64,000 bases of DNA from an uncultured Clostridia bacterium (GTDB lineage: Bacteria > Bacillota > Clostridia > Oscillospirales > Acutalibacteraceae): assembly GCA_947632045.1 (NCBI GenBank), contig CANRNQ010000001.1:1-64000 (forward strand), given 5' to 3'. Shown here one piece after another: positions 27,130 through 36,034 of this stretch; positions within the stretch are counted from its first letter, which is position 1, and each line of letters opens with the position of its first letter. A model generated the notes under the pieces. It searched no databases. It was given only the letters and a program-made list of their open reading frames with translations, and was not told the DNA's origin. The position numbers were made by a program, and so were the translations under genes.

Positions 27130-28053
27130 ATGTTCAAGAATATAAAGTGCGGCGGCGATTTCAAGACGGTCGAAAGGTTGTCGAAGGGCTGGTCGCTCGA
27201 TGAAAAATACTTTGTTGAAACAAAAGGCGGGGAAAGGCTTCTGCTGCGAATTTCCGACATTGAACAGTACGACGCTAAGAAAAAGGAATATGAGATAATT
27301 TCAAAGTATTCAAGCCTCGGCTTTACGATGTCGCTGCCCGTAGATTTTGGAATTTTCAATGACGGCAAAAACGTATATATGCTGCTCACATGGGTCGATG
27401 GCAGAGATTTGGAGGAGATACTGCCCAAGCTGCCGGAGGCCGAGCAATATAAGCTCGGGAGGACAGCCGGCGAAATTTTGAGAAAAATACATTCAATAGA
27501 GCTTGCCGAGGAGGATATACCTAAAAATACGAAAAAAGAAAAGAAGCTGCTACAGCTTTTAAGTTACGAGGAATCGGACTTGCGCATTGAAGGCGACGAA
27601 TACGCTATTAAATATGTAAGAAGCAATATTGACAGGATATGGAAGCATAGACCCGTATATATGCACGGCGATTATCACCCGGGAAATCTTATATATACGA
27701 GCGGCGGTTCCATTGGGGTGATAGATTTTAACCGCTGGGAGGTCGGCGATCCGTACGAGGAGTTTTACAAGCTCGAAAGCTTTGGTACGGAGCTGAGCAT
27801 ACCATATTGTATAGGGCAGATAGACTCTTACTTTGACGACTCCGTTCCCGAGAATTTTTGGCAGGCGCTTGCGGTTTATGTGGCGCACGCGTCTTTGCAC
27901 TCCATAAAGTGGGCGGAAAAATTCGGACGCGAGGACGTGGAAAAAATGAAGCGCAGTTGTCGCAGGGCGTTTGACGATTATGACGGATTCAGGCTGTGCG
28001 TGCCGCGCTGGTACGCAGAGGCGGGGGCTTGCCGAGCGAAGCTTTGGCGTTAG
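27130..28053 (+). CDS. Aminoglycoside phosphotransferase-fold small-molecule kinase
   Basis: A 307-residue kinase. ATG 27130 follows GGGAGGCTGAAA at ideal spacing. The catalytic loop is MHGDYHPGNL and the metal-binding loop VIDFNRWEVGDPYEE, so both active-site Asp residues and the Asn are present. The APH family phosphorylates small alcohols such as aminoglycosides, macrolides, homoserine or choline. Nothing here points to an antibiotic. It is a single gene flanked by the aspS terminator and a repeat element that begins 8 bp after its stop. Confidence 0.85.
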   Translation: MFKNIKCGGDFKTVERLSKGWSLDEKYFVETKGGERLLLRISDIEQYDAKKKEYEIISKYSSLGFTMSLPVDFGIFNDGKNVYMLLTWVDGRDLEEILPKLPEAEQYKLGRTAGEILRKIHSIELAEEDIPKNTKKEKKLLQLLSYEESDLRIEGDEYAIKYVRSNIDRIWKHRPVYMHGDYHPGNLIYTSGGSIGVIDFNRWEVGDPYEEFYKLESFGTELSIPYCIGQIDSYFDDSVPENFWQALAVYVAHASLHSIKWAEKFGREDVEKMKRSCRRAFDDYDGFRLCVPRWYAEAGACRAKLWR

Positions 28054-28060
28054 AGAAGGA

Positions 28061-28211
28061 GGCATTTGGGGCGGCGACCGCAAATTTCCGCCTCGCGGCG
28101 GAAATTTGCCGAAAACGCGGCGGCAGGGGTGATTTTGACAGTCAAAGCAGCCTTGCCGCCGCCGCGTTTTTAGGCCTGCCGGAGGCAGGCCGGGTCGCCG
28201 CCCCAAATGCC
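28061..28211. repeat. Cruciform repeat element, copy B
   Basis: Perfect 19-bp outer inverted repeat: GGCATTTGGGGCGGCGACC at 28061-28079 and its complement at 28193-28211. Inside: hairpin GCAAATTTCCGCC/GGCGGAAATTTGC (13 bp), inner arm AAAACGCGGCGGC, spacer, inner arm GCCGCCGCGTTTT, hairpin GGCCTGCC/GGCAGGCC (8 bp). It starts 8 bp after the kinase stop and precedes the sigma factor gene. Confidence 0.9.
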
Positions 28212-28320
28212 TCGCCCTTAAAAAATTTGAAGAATAAAAAAATAAAAAATAAAAAAATGAACTCTTTCGCGTTCTCAATTGTATATTAAGTGAAAGCTTT
28301 CAAAAGCAGAAAAGAAGGTG

Positions 28321-28836
28321 ATGGATTTGAGAGAGGACTTTGAAAATTATACCCTGCGCTACGGCAAGGACCTCACGCGGCTTTGCCTGTCGCTTTGCGG
28401 AAACTCTCAGGACGCCGAGGATCTGTTTCAGGAAACCTGGTGCAGGGCGATAAGAAATTACGCAAAATACAACAGCTCTATGCCCTTTGATAAATGGCTC
28501 TTCGCAATATGCGTAAATACATATAAAAACTCCGTCGGGCTCTTTTACAACAAAAAGCGGATCCATTTTAAGTCGGACGAGGAAAAAACAGCCTTTCTCA
28601 ATTCAATACCGGACGCAAATGAGGATAATTCAGATGATTACATCGAGCTGCATGGGATCATTTCGTCACTTCCGAAAAAGCTTAAAATTGTGATAGCGCT
28701 TTACTACTTCAAGGACTACGGTATAAGGGACATAGCGCAGCTTTTGAAGATACCCGAGGGTACGGTGAAGTCGCGGCTGCACAATGCAAAGGCGGAAATA
28801 AAAAGGAGGCTTGAAATTTATGAGAAACAGCGGTAG
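28321..28836 (+). CDS. ECF-type RNA polymerase sigma factor
   Basis: A 171-residue sigma-70 family protein. ATG 28321 behind AGAAGG is used (a GTG one codon earlier is an alternative). Region 2 is marked by LFQETWCRAIRNYAKY and FDKWLFAICVN, and region 4 by GIRDIAQLLKIPEGTVKSRL, a helix-turn-helix. No region 3 is present, which defines the ECF group. It overlaps the start of the downstream membrane-anchored gene, the usual arrangement of an ECF factor with its anti-sigma. The signal it answers is not readable; envelope stress is typical. Confidence 0.92.
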   Translation: MDLREDFENYTLRYGKDLTRLCLSLCGNSQDAEDLFQETWCRAIRNYAKYNSSMPFDKWLFAICVNTYKNSVGLFYNKKRIHFKSDEEKTAFLNSIPDANEDNSDDYIELHGIISSLPKKLKIVIALYYFKDYGIRDIAQLLKIPEGTVKSRLHNAKAEIKRRLEIYEKQR

Positions 28837-29752
28837 CGTAAATAACGATCGTCTTGATGAAATGCTCGAAAACTATTACGGCAGAGATATTAACGAGAGC
28901 TTTGCCGTGAGATTGGAGGAAAAGACAATGACAAAAAGGAATATATACAGATACGCGCTCGCGGGCTTGTGCGTGGCGGTGCTGCTTTCGGCGGGACTGT
29001 TTGCAGGCAATATTTTCGGCGGCACGTCAGACAAAGCGATACCGGTCGGCTTTTCGATCACGGCGAAGGCGGCGGATATACCCGCTTCACAGCCTAAAAA
29101 GATAGACTCGGTCGCTAAGGCCGTGTGCGAAAAGAATTACGGAGCGTGCGGAGTGCTTAAAACGGACAGCGAGGCGCGCTTCGGCGAGGACGGAATACTC
29201 ATAGACGACGCAGACGAATACGGGACAAATTTTCCCGAAGAGGGCGAGAGGATAACGACGGTAGCGCAAAAAACGCTCTATTTTCGCGGAATGAATATCA
29301 ACGTGTCCGGCGATAACATTTCATCAATCGATTTGTCCTGCCAAGACGGCAAATTCACTGTTGTTGATATGGAGGCTATGGCAAAATACAAAAACAGCGG
29401 AAACGACGGCGACATTGATAAATACTTTAAAAGCAGCAAGGAGATAAAGGGTATACAATATAAAGAGGGCGGCGATAACGCTATTGATATTTCGTGGCTC
29501 CCCTCCGACGACAGGTTCAACGCGGAGATCATGAAAACCGAGGGACTGGAGGAAATAGACTATACCCATATGGACGATGTGCTAAAGGTATCGGAGGCGA
29601 CAGATAAACTGCTTCAAAGCGCCGAGGATTATAACAGCTATTTTGGCGACGCTCTGACAATCACGGTACATTACAATGACGGGACGAGCGAAAGCGCGAA
29701 TATAGAGGTGAGCTACGACGATAACGGCGGCTTCCTCGTAAACTACAAATAA
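28820..29752 (+). CDS. Probable membrane-anchored anti-sigma factor
   Basis: A 310-residue protein overlapping the sigma gene by 17 bp. ATG 28820 follows AAAGGAGG at 28802-28808 with somewhat long spacing; TTG 28811 is an alternative. An N-terminal cytoplasmic segment of about 40 residues (DEMLENYYGRDI) precedes a single hydrophobic helix (YALAGLCVAVLLSAGLFAG), then a long extracytoplasmic region rich in Asp and Lys with a C-terminal beta-strand segment (ITVHYNDGTSESANIEV). This is the layout of clostridial anti-sigma or DUF4179-like proteins. No zinc-binding HxxxCxxC motif is present. The role follows from layout and pairing. Confidence 0.7.
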   Translation: MRNSGSVNNDRLDEMLENYYGRDINESFAVRLEEKTMTKRNIYRYALAGLCVAVLLSAGLFAGNIFGGTSDKAIPVGFSITAKAADIPASQPKKIDSVAKAVCEKNYGACGVLKTDSEARFGEDGILIDDADEYGTNFPEEGERITTVAQKTLYFRGMNINVSGDNISSIDLSCQDGKFTVVDMEAMAKYKNSGNDGDIDKYFKSSKEIKGIQYKEGGDNAIDISWLPSDDRFNAEIMKTEGLEEIDYTHMDDVLKVSEATDKLLQSAEDYNSYFGDALTITVHYNDGTSESANIEVSYDDNGGFLVNYK

Positions 29753-29797
29753 GCGCGAAGCGCGGTAAAGGGTCTGAAGCGCAGCGAAGAAAAAGGA

Positions 29798-29947
29798 GCA
29801 TTTGGGGCGGCGACCGCAAATTTCCGCCCTCCGGCGGAAATTTGCCGAAAACGCGGCGGCAGGGTGCGAGCTTGACATTAAAGACTCCGTCAGCGCCGCG
29901 TTTTCCCGCCCTGCCCGCAGGGCAGGGCGGGTCGCCGCCCCAAATGC
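29798..29947. repeat. Cruciform repeat element, copy C
   Basis: Outer inverted repeat GCATTTGGGGCGGCGACC at 29798-29815 with its complement ending at 29947. Hairpin 1 has exactly the same stem as copy B (GCAAATTTCCGCC/GGCGGAAATTTGC) but loop CTCC instead of TCGC. Inner arms AAAACGCGGCGGC and GCCGCGTTTT follow, then hairpin 2 CCCGCCCTGCCC/GGGCAGGGCGGG, unlike copy B. It lies 46 bp after the anti-sigma stop, so copies B and C bracket the sigma cassette as direct repeats. Downstream to 30144 is an AT-rich stretch with several TATAAT-like words and no gene. Confidence 0.9.
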
Positions 29948-30144
29948 ACTGCCCGAAGGGGAGTCACGCGAATAGTATAATGGTATAATATATAATAGTA
30001 TAATAACAGTGCGGTGCGGTCGGAAAATTTACGCGCCGCACTGAACTTTTGCAGAATTGCACCCCGCAAATTTGCACAATATACCGATTTTAAGCCACAA
30101 TAAAACATCAAAATTAATGAATTTGCAGGATTTAATAAAACGGC

Positions 30145-30173
30145 TTGCATTTTACGCTCAAAAGTATTAAAAT
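30145..30173 (+). promoter_or_regulatory. Sigma-A type promoter for the aminotransferase gene
   Basis: TTGCAT (30145-30150), a 17-base spacer and TAAAAT (30168-30173), 47 bp before the ATG. Confidence 0.6.
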
Positions 30174-30219
30174 AGGCTTTGGTTAATATTATGAATAATT
30201 TTCGTAAGGGGATAATATT

Positions 30220-31497
30220 ATGACAGCATACAGTGAAATGAGCAGGGAACAGCTCAAGGCGGCTGAAGCGGAGCTGAAAAAGGAATACGACGAGTTTAAA
30301 AGCAGGAACTTAAAGCTCGATATGTCAAGGGGCAAGCCGGGCAGCGAACAGCTTGACCTGTCTCTCGATATGCTGACGGTGCTCAATAAAAAGGAGCAGT
30401 GCCTCGTAAACGGGGTGGATTGCAGAAACTACGGCATTCTCGACGGCATAAGCGGAATGAAGCAAATATTCTCGGATCTGCTCGAGTGCGAGGAGGACGA
30501 CATAATGGTCGGCGGCAACTCGAGCCTAAATATGATGTTCGACGCAGTGGCGTGTATGATGCACGCCGGCTTTGACGGCTGCGAGCCGTGGGAAAAGCAG
30601 GGCGGAGTAAAGTTCCTCTGTCCGGCGCCGGGCTATGACCGCCACTTCGGCATAACGCAGTATTTCGGCATAGAGATGGTTCCGGTTCCGATGACCCCGA
30701 CAGGACCGGATATGGATATAGTTGAGAAGCTCGTCGAGAGCGACGAGAAGATAAAGGGAATATGGTGCGTGCCGAAATATTCAAACCCGCAGGGCATAAC
30801 ATATTCCGACGAAACCGTAACGCGCTTTGCAAGGCTGAAGCCGGCAGCAAAGGATTTCCGCATTATGTGGGATAACGCCTACTGCGTTCACGATGTAACG
30901 GATAAGCCGGAAAAGCTCTTGAGCATAGTTGCAGAGTGTAAGAAATACGGAAACGAGGATCTGCCGATACTCTTCGCCTCCACCTCAAAGATAACCTTCC
31001 CGGGTTCGGGCGTTGCGGCAATGGCGACCTCGAAAAACAATATGTCTATATTTAAAAGAAGGTACCAGTTCCAGACGATAGGCTACGATAAGCTGAATAT
31101 GCTGCGCCATGTGCTGTTCTTTAAGAACGCCGACGGAGTGAGGGCGCATATGGAGAAGCACAAGGCAGTTTTAGCGCCGAGATTCAACACGGTGGTTACA
31201 AAGCTCAGCGAGCAGCTCGGCGGGCTCGGCATAGCGAGCTGGCTCAACCCGAACGGCGGCTACTTTGTAAGCGTGGACGTTATGAACGGCTGCGCCAAGA
31301 GAGTGGTAGAGCTGTGCAAAGAGGCGGGGGTCGTTTTGACGGGAGCCGGAGCGACCTATCCTTACGGAAACGACCCGCAGGACAGCAACATAAGAATAGC
31401 GCCGAGCTTTCCGCCGGTGTCCGAGCTTGAAACGGCGATGGATTTATTCTGTCTGTGCACAAAGCTTGCGGCAATTGAAAAATTGCTTGCACAATAA
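30220..31497 (+). CDS. Fold type I PLP aminotransferase (MocR-type aminotransferase family)
   Basis: A 425-residue enzyme, ATG 30220 behind AAGGGGATAATATT. LDMSRGKPGSEQLDL is the diagnostic N-terminal segment of the Aminotran_MocR (PF12897-like) group. The PLP lysine is K257 in FASTSKITFPGSG, with the Asp-Asn-Ala-Tyr cofactor loop (MWDNAYCVHDV) upstream and NIRIAPSFPP with the substrate-binding Arg near the end. There is no N-terminal GntR domain, so it is an enzyme rather than a regulator. Members act on aspartate, alanine or aromatic amino acids; I cannot choose. It is a single-gene unit. Confidence 0.9.
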   Translation: MTAYSEMSREQLKAAEAELKKEYDEFKSRNLKLDMSRGKPGSEQLDLSLDMLTVLNKKEQCLVNGVDCRNYGILDGISGMKQIFSDLLECEEDDIMVGGNSSLNMMFDAVACMMHAGFDGCEPWEKQGGVKFLCPAPGYDRHFGITQYFGIEMVPVPMTPTGPDMDIVEKLVESDEKIKGIWCVPKYSNPQGITYSDETVTRFARLKPAAKDFRIMWDNAYCVHDVTDKPEKLLSIVAECKKYGNEDLPILFASTSKITFPGSGVAAMATSKNNMSIFKRRYQFQTIGYDKLNMLRHVLFFKNADGVRAHMEKHKAVLAPRFNTVVTKLSEQLGGLGIASWLNPNGGYFVSVDVMNGCAKRVVELCKEAGVVLTGAGATYPYGNDPQDSNIRIAPSFPPVSELETAMDLFCLCTKLAAIEKLLAQ

Positions 31498-31564
31498 TTG
31501 AAGTCATTTTATATTGGAAATGCACAAATTTAGTAAAATTTACGCTATAATAATAAGCGCTCCA

Positions 31565-31593
31565 TTGACATTTTAATAAAAAAAACGTATAAT
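31565..31593 (+). promoter_or_regulatory. Consensus sigma-A promoter for secDF
   Basis: TTGACA (31565-31570), 17 bases, TATAAT (31588-31593). Both hexamers match consensus. The expected start is near 31600, leaving a leader of about 79 bases. Confidence 0.9.
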
Positions 31594-31678
31594 AAACTCT
31601 GTTATGTTCGTGTAAAAGCGAAATGACAGAGTTTCGTTTTACACGGAGCCTATATTCAGCATTGGAGGATACATACAC
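31594..31678 (+). promoter_or_regulatory. Structured secDF leader, candidate H-type pseudoknot
   Basis: CTCTGT (31597-31602) can pair with ACAGAG (31626-31631), and CGTGTAAAAGCGAAA (31609-31623) with TTTCGTTTTACACG (31632-31645) with one bulged G. The order of the four arms is that of an H-type pseudoknot, and the two 3' arms are contiguous. Without the pseudoknot, the first pairing can extend to nine pairs (AAACTCTGT with ACAGAGTTT), competing for TTT. The ribosome site TTGGAGGAT follows about 18 bases later. No known riboswitch class was recognised. Confidence 0.5.
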
Positions 31679-33070
31679 ATGAAAAGAGTGTCTAAACCGG
31701 TATTCTTCATCACAGCAATCATTATTCTCGCTTTGAGTTACTTCGCCATCTTTGGCTTTACGACTCAGTACGGCGATATAAAGACGACCGTAATCAAGGG
31801 AATCAATGATATACGCTGGGGCATCGACATCAAGGGCGGCGTTGAAGCAACCTTCAAGCCTGCGGGCGATGTTGACGCGACTGATGAAGAGATGGAGGCC
31901 GCAAAGGCAGTTATTGAAACAAGACTTGTTTCAAGCAACATTACAGACTATGAGCTCTACGCCGACAGCGCGTCAGACCGAATCATAGTTCGTTTCCCTT
32001 GGAAAGAGGACGAAAAGAACTTTGACCCTGAGGCGGCGATCGACGAGATCTCAGCAACAGCGCAGCTCACGTTCCGCCCGGGCAACTCATACGCCTCAAC
32101 GGACGTTGACGCAAACGGCGACGTCGTTTACAAGACGCCGACCGGCGACACCGAGCAGATACTTATGGAGGGCAGCAACGTCAAGAGCGCAAGCCCCGCC
32201 ATAGACCAGGAGAACACGGGAAACTACTGTGTAGCGCTGAACCTAAAGGACGCGTCGGTGTTCAAGAATATAACGGAGCAGTATCTCAACCAGACCGTTT
32301 CGATTTGGATGGACGATATAATGATCTCCGCGCCGACTGTTTCAAGCGTTATTTCAAACGGAGAGGCGACGATAACGGGAAGCTTCACCGCGCAGGAGGC
32401 GACGGATCTTGCGAACAAGATAAACGCCGGTGCGCTTCCGTTTAAGCTCGAAACGGCAAGCTTCGGAACCATAAGCCCGACGCTCGGAGCCTCGTCCCTG
32501 ACGGCGATGGCCTACGCCGGAATCGCGGCGGTAATACTTATCGCCCTGCTTATGATAATCGTGTTCCGCCTGCCGGGATTTATCGCGACGATAGCCCTCA
32601 TCGGACAGGTTGGTCTTATGATAGCCACGGTTTCGGGCTTCTTCACGGTGTTCTCAAGCTTCACGATGACCCTCCCGGGTATTGCGGGTCTTATACTTTC
32701 GATAGGTATGGGCGTTGACGCAAACATCATAACGGCCGAGAGAATAAGAGAAGAGCTGCGGGGCGGCAAGACGATAGATATGGCGATAGACAAGGGCTCA
32801 AAGAACAGCTTCTCGGCTATCTTTGACGGTAACGTAACGGTTATCATAGTAGCCCTCATACTCCTGCTTGTTTTCGGCCCGACGAATATCCTCTCGGGTA
32901 TCTTCGGCCAGTCGACAACGGGTACTATCTACGCCTTCGGCTACACGCTGCTCATGGGCGTTATCTCGAACTTCGTAATGGGCGTATTTGCTTCAAGACT
33001 TATGCTCAGGTCGGTTTCGGGCTTTAAGCCTCTTCGCAAAAAATTCTTATATGGGGGTGTCGGCAAATGA
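31679..33070 (+). CDS. secD: Preprotein translocase subunit SecD
   Basis: A 463-residue membrane protein, shorter than proteobacterial SecD, as usual for a Firmicute. An N-terminal transmembrane helix (residues 9-29) is followed by the conserved GIDIKGGVEATF, a periplasmic-type P1 domain facing outside, and a C-terminal cluster of about five helices with LSIGMGVDANIITAERIREE (RND motif). SecDF uses the proton motive force to aid protein export after SecA. It overlaps secF by four bases (ATGA). Confidence 0.95.
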   Translation: MKRVSKPVFFITAIIILALSYFAIFGFTTQYGDIKTTVIKGINDIRWGIDIKGGVEATFKPAGDVDATDEEMEAAKAVIETRLVSSNITDYELYADSASDRIIVRFPWKEDEKNFDPEAAIDEISATAQLTFRPGNSYASTDVDANGDVVYKTPTGDTEQILMEGSNVKSASPAIDQENTGNYCVALNLKDASVFKNITEQYLNQTVSIWMDDIMISAPTVSSVISNGEATITGSFTAQEATDLANKINAGALPFKLETASFGTISPTLGASSLTAMAYAGIAAVILIALLMIIVFRLPGFIATIALIGQVGLMIATVSGFFTVFSSFTMTLPGIAGLILSIGMGVDANIITAERIREELRGGKTIDMAIDKGSKNSFSAIFDGNVTVIIVALILLLVFGPTNILSGIFGQSTTGTIYAFGYTLLMGVISNFVMGVFASRLMLRSVSGFKPLRKKFLYGGVGK

Positions 33071-34035
33071 ATAACACTACGGTACAGACAGCTCCAAGAA
33101 GAGTAATCGACTTTGTCGGCAAGAAAAAGATATTCTTCGGAATTTCCCTTGCCATATTCGCGGTAGGAATTATCTGCAACATAATTTTCGGCACTCAGCT
33201 TGACATACAGTTCACCGGCGGTACTATAGCCAAATACAGCTACACCGGTCAGGTGGACGAGGAGAAGCTGAAGGAGGTTGCGCAAAACGCGACTCCCGAC
33301 AATCAAATAACCTTTTCCATATCAAAGAATATGCTCGCGGGCGAGGAGTCGTCTGACGACGACTACATAGTTTCCCTCCAGTTTACGGGCACTGATTCAA
33401 TTTCTTTTGAACAGCAAAAGGCCGTTACCGAGGCGCTCAACAAGGAGTTTCCCGATAACAACTTTGAATACAGCGAGTCAAGCTCGGTTGAGTCGAGCAT
33501 GGGCTGGAAATTCTTCCTAAAGTGTATAGTAGCCGTTGCAATAGCCTGCGCGCTGATGGTTCTGTACGTTACGTTCAGATTTAAAAAGATAGGCGGTCTT
33601 GCGGCAGGTATGATGGCGCTCGTCGCGCTTTTCCACGACGTGCTTATAATCTACTTCCTTTATATTATCCTGAGAATGCCGCTCGACGGAAACTTCATAG
33701 CCGTTGTGCTTATGATTCTCGGTTATTCTCTTAACGATACAATCGTTATTTACGACAGAATAAGAGAGAACAGAAAGACTCTCGGCGGCAGAACGCCTCT
33801 CGGCGAATTGACAAATATCAGCCTTACTCAGGTTATCAGAAGAACCATACTCACCTCAATTTCAACCCTCATGGCTGTTGCCTGCGTATTCGCGGTCGGC
33901 ATAATCTTCAACCTCGACTCGGTTACAAGATTTGCCCTGCCGACAATGGTCGGCGTTGTTTCGGGCTGCTATTCGTCAATTGCAATAGCAACTCCGCTTT
34001 GGGTCGTTTGGGAGAACCGCAAGAAAAAGAAATAA
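33067..34035 (+). CDS. secF: Preprotein translocase subunit SecF
   Basis: A 322-residue partner of SecD. Transmembrane helix 1 (KIFFGISLAIFAVGIICNII) is followed by LDIQFTGGTI, a small external domain, then helices 2-6 with YSLNDTIVIYDRIRENR, the SecF signature. The ATGA overlap with secD gives one-to-one expression. In some Firmicutes SecD and SecF are fused; here they are separate. Confidence 0.95.
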   Translation: MNNTTVQTAPRRVIDFVGKKKIFFGISLAIFAVGIICNIIFGTQLDIQFTGGTIAKYSYTGQVDEEKLKEVAQNATPDNQITFSISKNMLAGEESSDDDYIVSLQFTGTDSISFEQQKAVTEALNKEFPDNNFEYSESSSVESSMGWKFFLKCIVAVAIACALMVLYVTFRFKKIGGLAAGMMALVALFHDVLIIYFLYIILRMPLDGNFIAVVLMILGYSLNDTIVIYDRIRENRKTLGGRTPLGELTNISLTQVIRRTILTSISTLMAVACVFAVGIIFNLDSVTRFALPTMVGVVSGCYSSIAIATPLWVVWENRKKKK

Positions 34036-34114
34036 TTTATCAATACTTGCAGGGGGCGTGGCGTTACGCTCCCTGTGCTGCTTTAAAATAAAATTCACGA
34101 AAGGAAGACAGATT

Positions 34115-35839
34115 ATGAAATTTCTATCAACAACAGGCAAACGCGCAAGCAGGGCGCTCGCCCTTGTCCTTTCACTCATGCTCCTGCTCACAATGACGGC
34201 AGTTCCCGCCTTTGCGGCTGACAGCGCCGCCGCCACCGCCGTCACCGACCCGTCGCTTTTTGCTTATTACGATAACAACGATGGAACTGTCGAAATTACC
34301 GGTTATAACGGCGACGATAAAGACACTATGACAGAACTTGATATTCCCGCAGAGATTGACGGAAAGAGTGTAACTTCAATTGGAGTTTGGGCTTTTAATG
34401 ACTGGACAAGCCTTGAAAGAGTAACAATTCCTGAGGGCATAACTTCAATTGGAATTTTTGCTTTTGCTGATTGCACAAGCCTTACGAATGTGACAATCCC
34501 AGATAGTGTAATTTCGATTGAAGGTTCGGCTTTTTTTGGTTGCACAAGCCTTAAAAGCGTGACGATACCGGAGGGCATGACAAAAATTGGATATACAGCT
34601 TTCTATGATTGTCCAAATCTCAAAAGCGTGACAATTCCCAAAAGCGTTACCTCAATAGGATATTATGCCTTTGGATGTTATTATATCGAGAAAACAGGAG
34701 AGGGTATTAGGGTCGACGGCTTTAAGATAACTGGCTATAAAAATTCAGCTGCATACGCCTATGCTCGTGACAACGGCTTCGAATTTGAAAGCCTTGGAGA
34801 GGTAAGTCCGTTTGCATATAACGAGCTTGAAAATGGAACACTTGAGATAGTTGGTTACTACGGTGATGACAGGGACACAATGACGGACATTGTTATCCCC
34901 GCAGAGATTGACGGGAAAAGTATAACCTCAATCGGAGACTCTGCTTTTAATAACTGCAAAAGCCTTGAAAGCGTAACAATTCCTAATAATGTGACGATAA
35001 TCGAATCTTTTGCTTTTAGTGACTGTAAAAATCTTGCCTATGTTTCGCTTTCAGATGGTTTAACTGAGATTGGAGATTATGCGTTTAAAAACTGTCCAAA
35101 TATAAAGGAAATAACAATCCCTAATAGTGTATTTTTGATTGGATCCTATGCTTTAGGATTTTATGGGGAAAAGGAGGGCGCGTTAAAAGTCGATAATTTT
35201 ATAATAACCGGCTATAAAAATTCAGCCGCATATGCCTATGCACGCGACAACGGCTTTAAATTTGTAAGTCTTGGTGAAGTTGATAATGCTTTCGCTTACA
35301 GAGAGGTCGAAGATGGAACTCTTGAAATATTTGATTATTACGGTGATAAAGCTGAACTTACAAAGCTTTACATACCTGCCGAGATTGATGGCAAAAAAGT
35401 GACCTCGATTGGACTTTGGGCTTTTGATGATTGCATAAACCTTAAAAGCGTAACGATACCCAAAAGTATTACTTCAATAGAATATAATGCCTTTGGATAT
35501 TATTATGATATGGAAACTTACGATACTAAAAAGGTCGACGGCTTCACAATCACCGGCTACGCCGGCACAGCCGCGGAGGATTACGCGAATGAAAACGGCT
35601 TTGAGTTTATCGCGCTTGAGGAGAAAAAATCCGGCGATATCGACGGCAGCGGAGCAGTAGACGCGAAGGACAGAATGACTATAACACGCTACATAGCCAA
35701 ATGGAAGGGCTATGAGAGTATAGACAAGACTGCGGCTGACGTAAACTCCGACGGAGAGGTCGACGCTGCGGACAGAATGATAATCACGCGCCACATAGCA
35801 AAGTGGAAGGGCTATGAAGCTCTTCCGTACACCGCATAA
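34115..35839 (+). CDS. Secreted BspA-like leucine-rich repeat protein with C-terminal dockerin
   Basis: A 574-residue exported protein; ATG 34115 follows AAAGGAAGACAG. The signal peptide (residues 1-36) ends in PAFA-ADS. Three homologous modules begin near residues 48, 231 and 391, each opening with GTxEI(x)GYxGD, then IPAEIDGK and LRR_5-type repeats (SLERVTIPEGITSIG). Modules end with a TGYKNSAAYAYARDNGF-like cap. The last 60 residues are a type I dockerin with two calcium loops (DIDGSGAVDAKDRM and DVNSDGEVDAADRM). It is probably surface-bound through a cohesin and may bind host or substrate ligands; that role is inferred. A terminator follows. Confidence 0.9.
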   Translation: MKFLSTTGKRASRALALVLSLMLLLTMTAVPAFAADSAAATAVTDPSLFAYYDNNDGTVEITGYNGDDKDTMTELDIPAEIDGKSVTSIGVWAFNDWTSLERVTIPEGITSIGIFAFADCTSLTNVTIPDSVISIEGSAFFGCTSLKSVTIPEGMTKIGYTAFYDCPNLKSVTIPKSVTSIGYYAFGCYYIEKTGEGIRVDGFKITGYKNSAAYAYARDNGFEFESLGEVSPFAYNELENGTLEIVGYYGDDRDTMTDIVIPAEIDGKSITSIGDSAFNNCKSLESVTIPNNVTIIESFAFSDCKNLAYVSLSDGLTEIGDYAFKNCPNIKEITIPNSVFLIGSYALGFYGEKEGALKVDNFIITGYKNSAAYAYARDNGFKFVSLGEVDNAFAYREVEDGTLEIFDYYGDKAELTKLYIPAEIDGKKVTSIGLWAFDDCINLKSVTIPKSITSIEYNAFGYYYDMETYDTKKVDGFTITGYAGTAAEDYANENGFEFIALEEKKSGDIDGSGAVDAKDRMTITRYIAKWKGYESIDKTAADVNSDGEVDAADRMIITRHIAKWKGYEALPYTA

Positions 35840-35907
35840 GGCGCGCTTTAGCGCTCTGAAAATAATATTTATTACAGTGCAATCTGTAAAGCCCCTTTTG
35901 TAAAAAC

Positions 35908-35944
35908 GCAGGCTCTCGCCACACTACGGCGGGGGCTTGCTTTT
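35908..35944 (+). terminator. Intrinsic terminator after the dockerin protein
   Basis: GCAGGCTCTCGCC (35908-35920) pairs over 13 positions, three of them G-U, with GGCGGGGGCTTGC (35928-35940), followed by TTTT. Confidence 0.75.
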
Positions 35945-35971
35945 ATTTGCGGCAATAAAGCCCGCTCCCAC

Positions 35972-36000
35972 TTGTTTTATGATATTTATTCCGCTATAAT
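35972..36000 (+). promoter_or_regulatory. Sigma-A type promoter for znuCB
   Basis: TTGTTT (35972-35977), 17 bases, TATAAT (35995-36000), 34 bp before the znuC ATG. Control by Zur or a similar repressor is plausible but no operator was identified. Confidence 0.75.
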
Positions 36001-36034
36001 AAATAACAGTGATATTAAAAAAGGACAGGATAAT

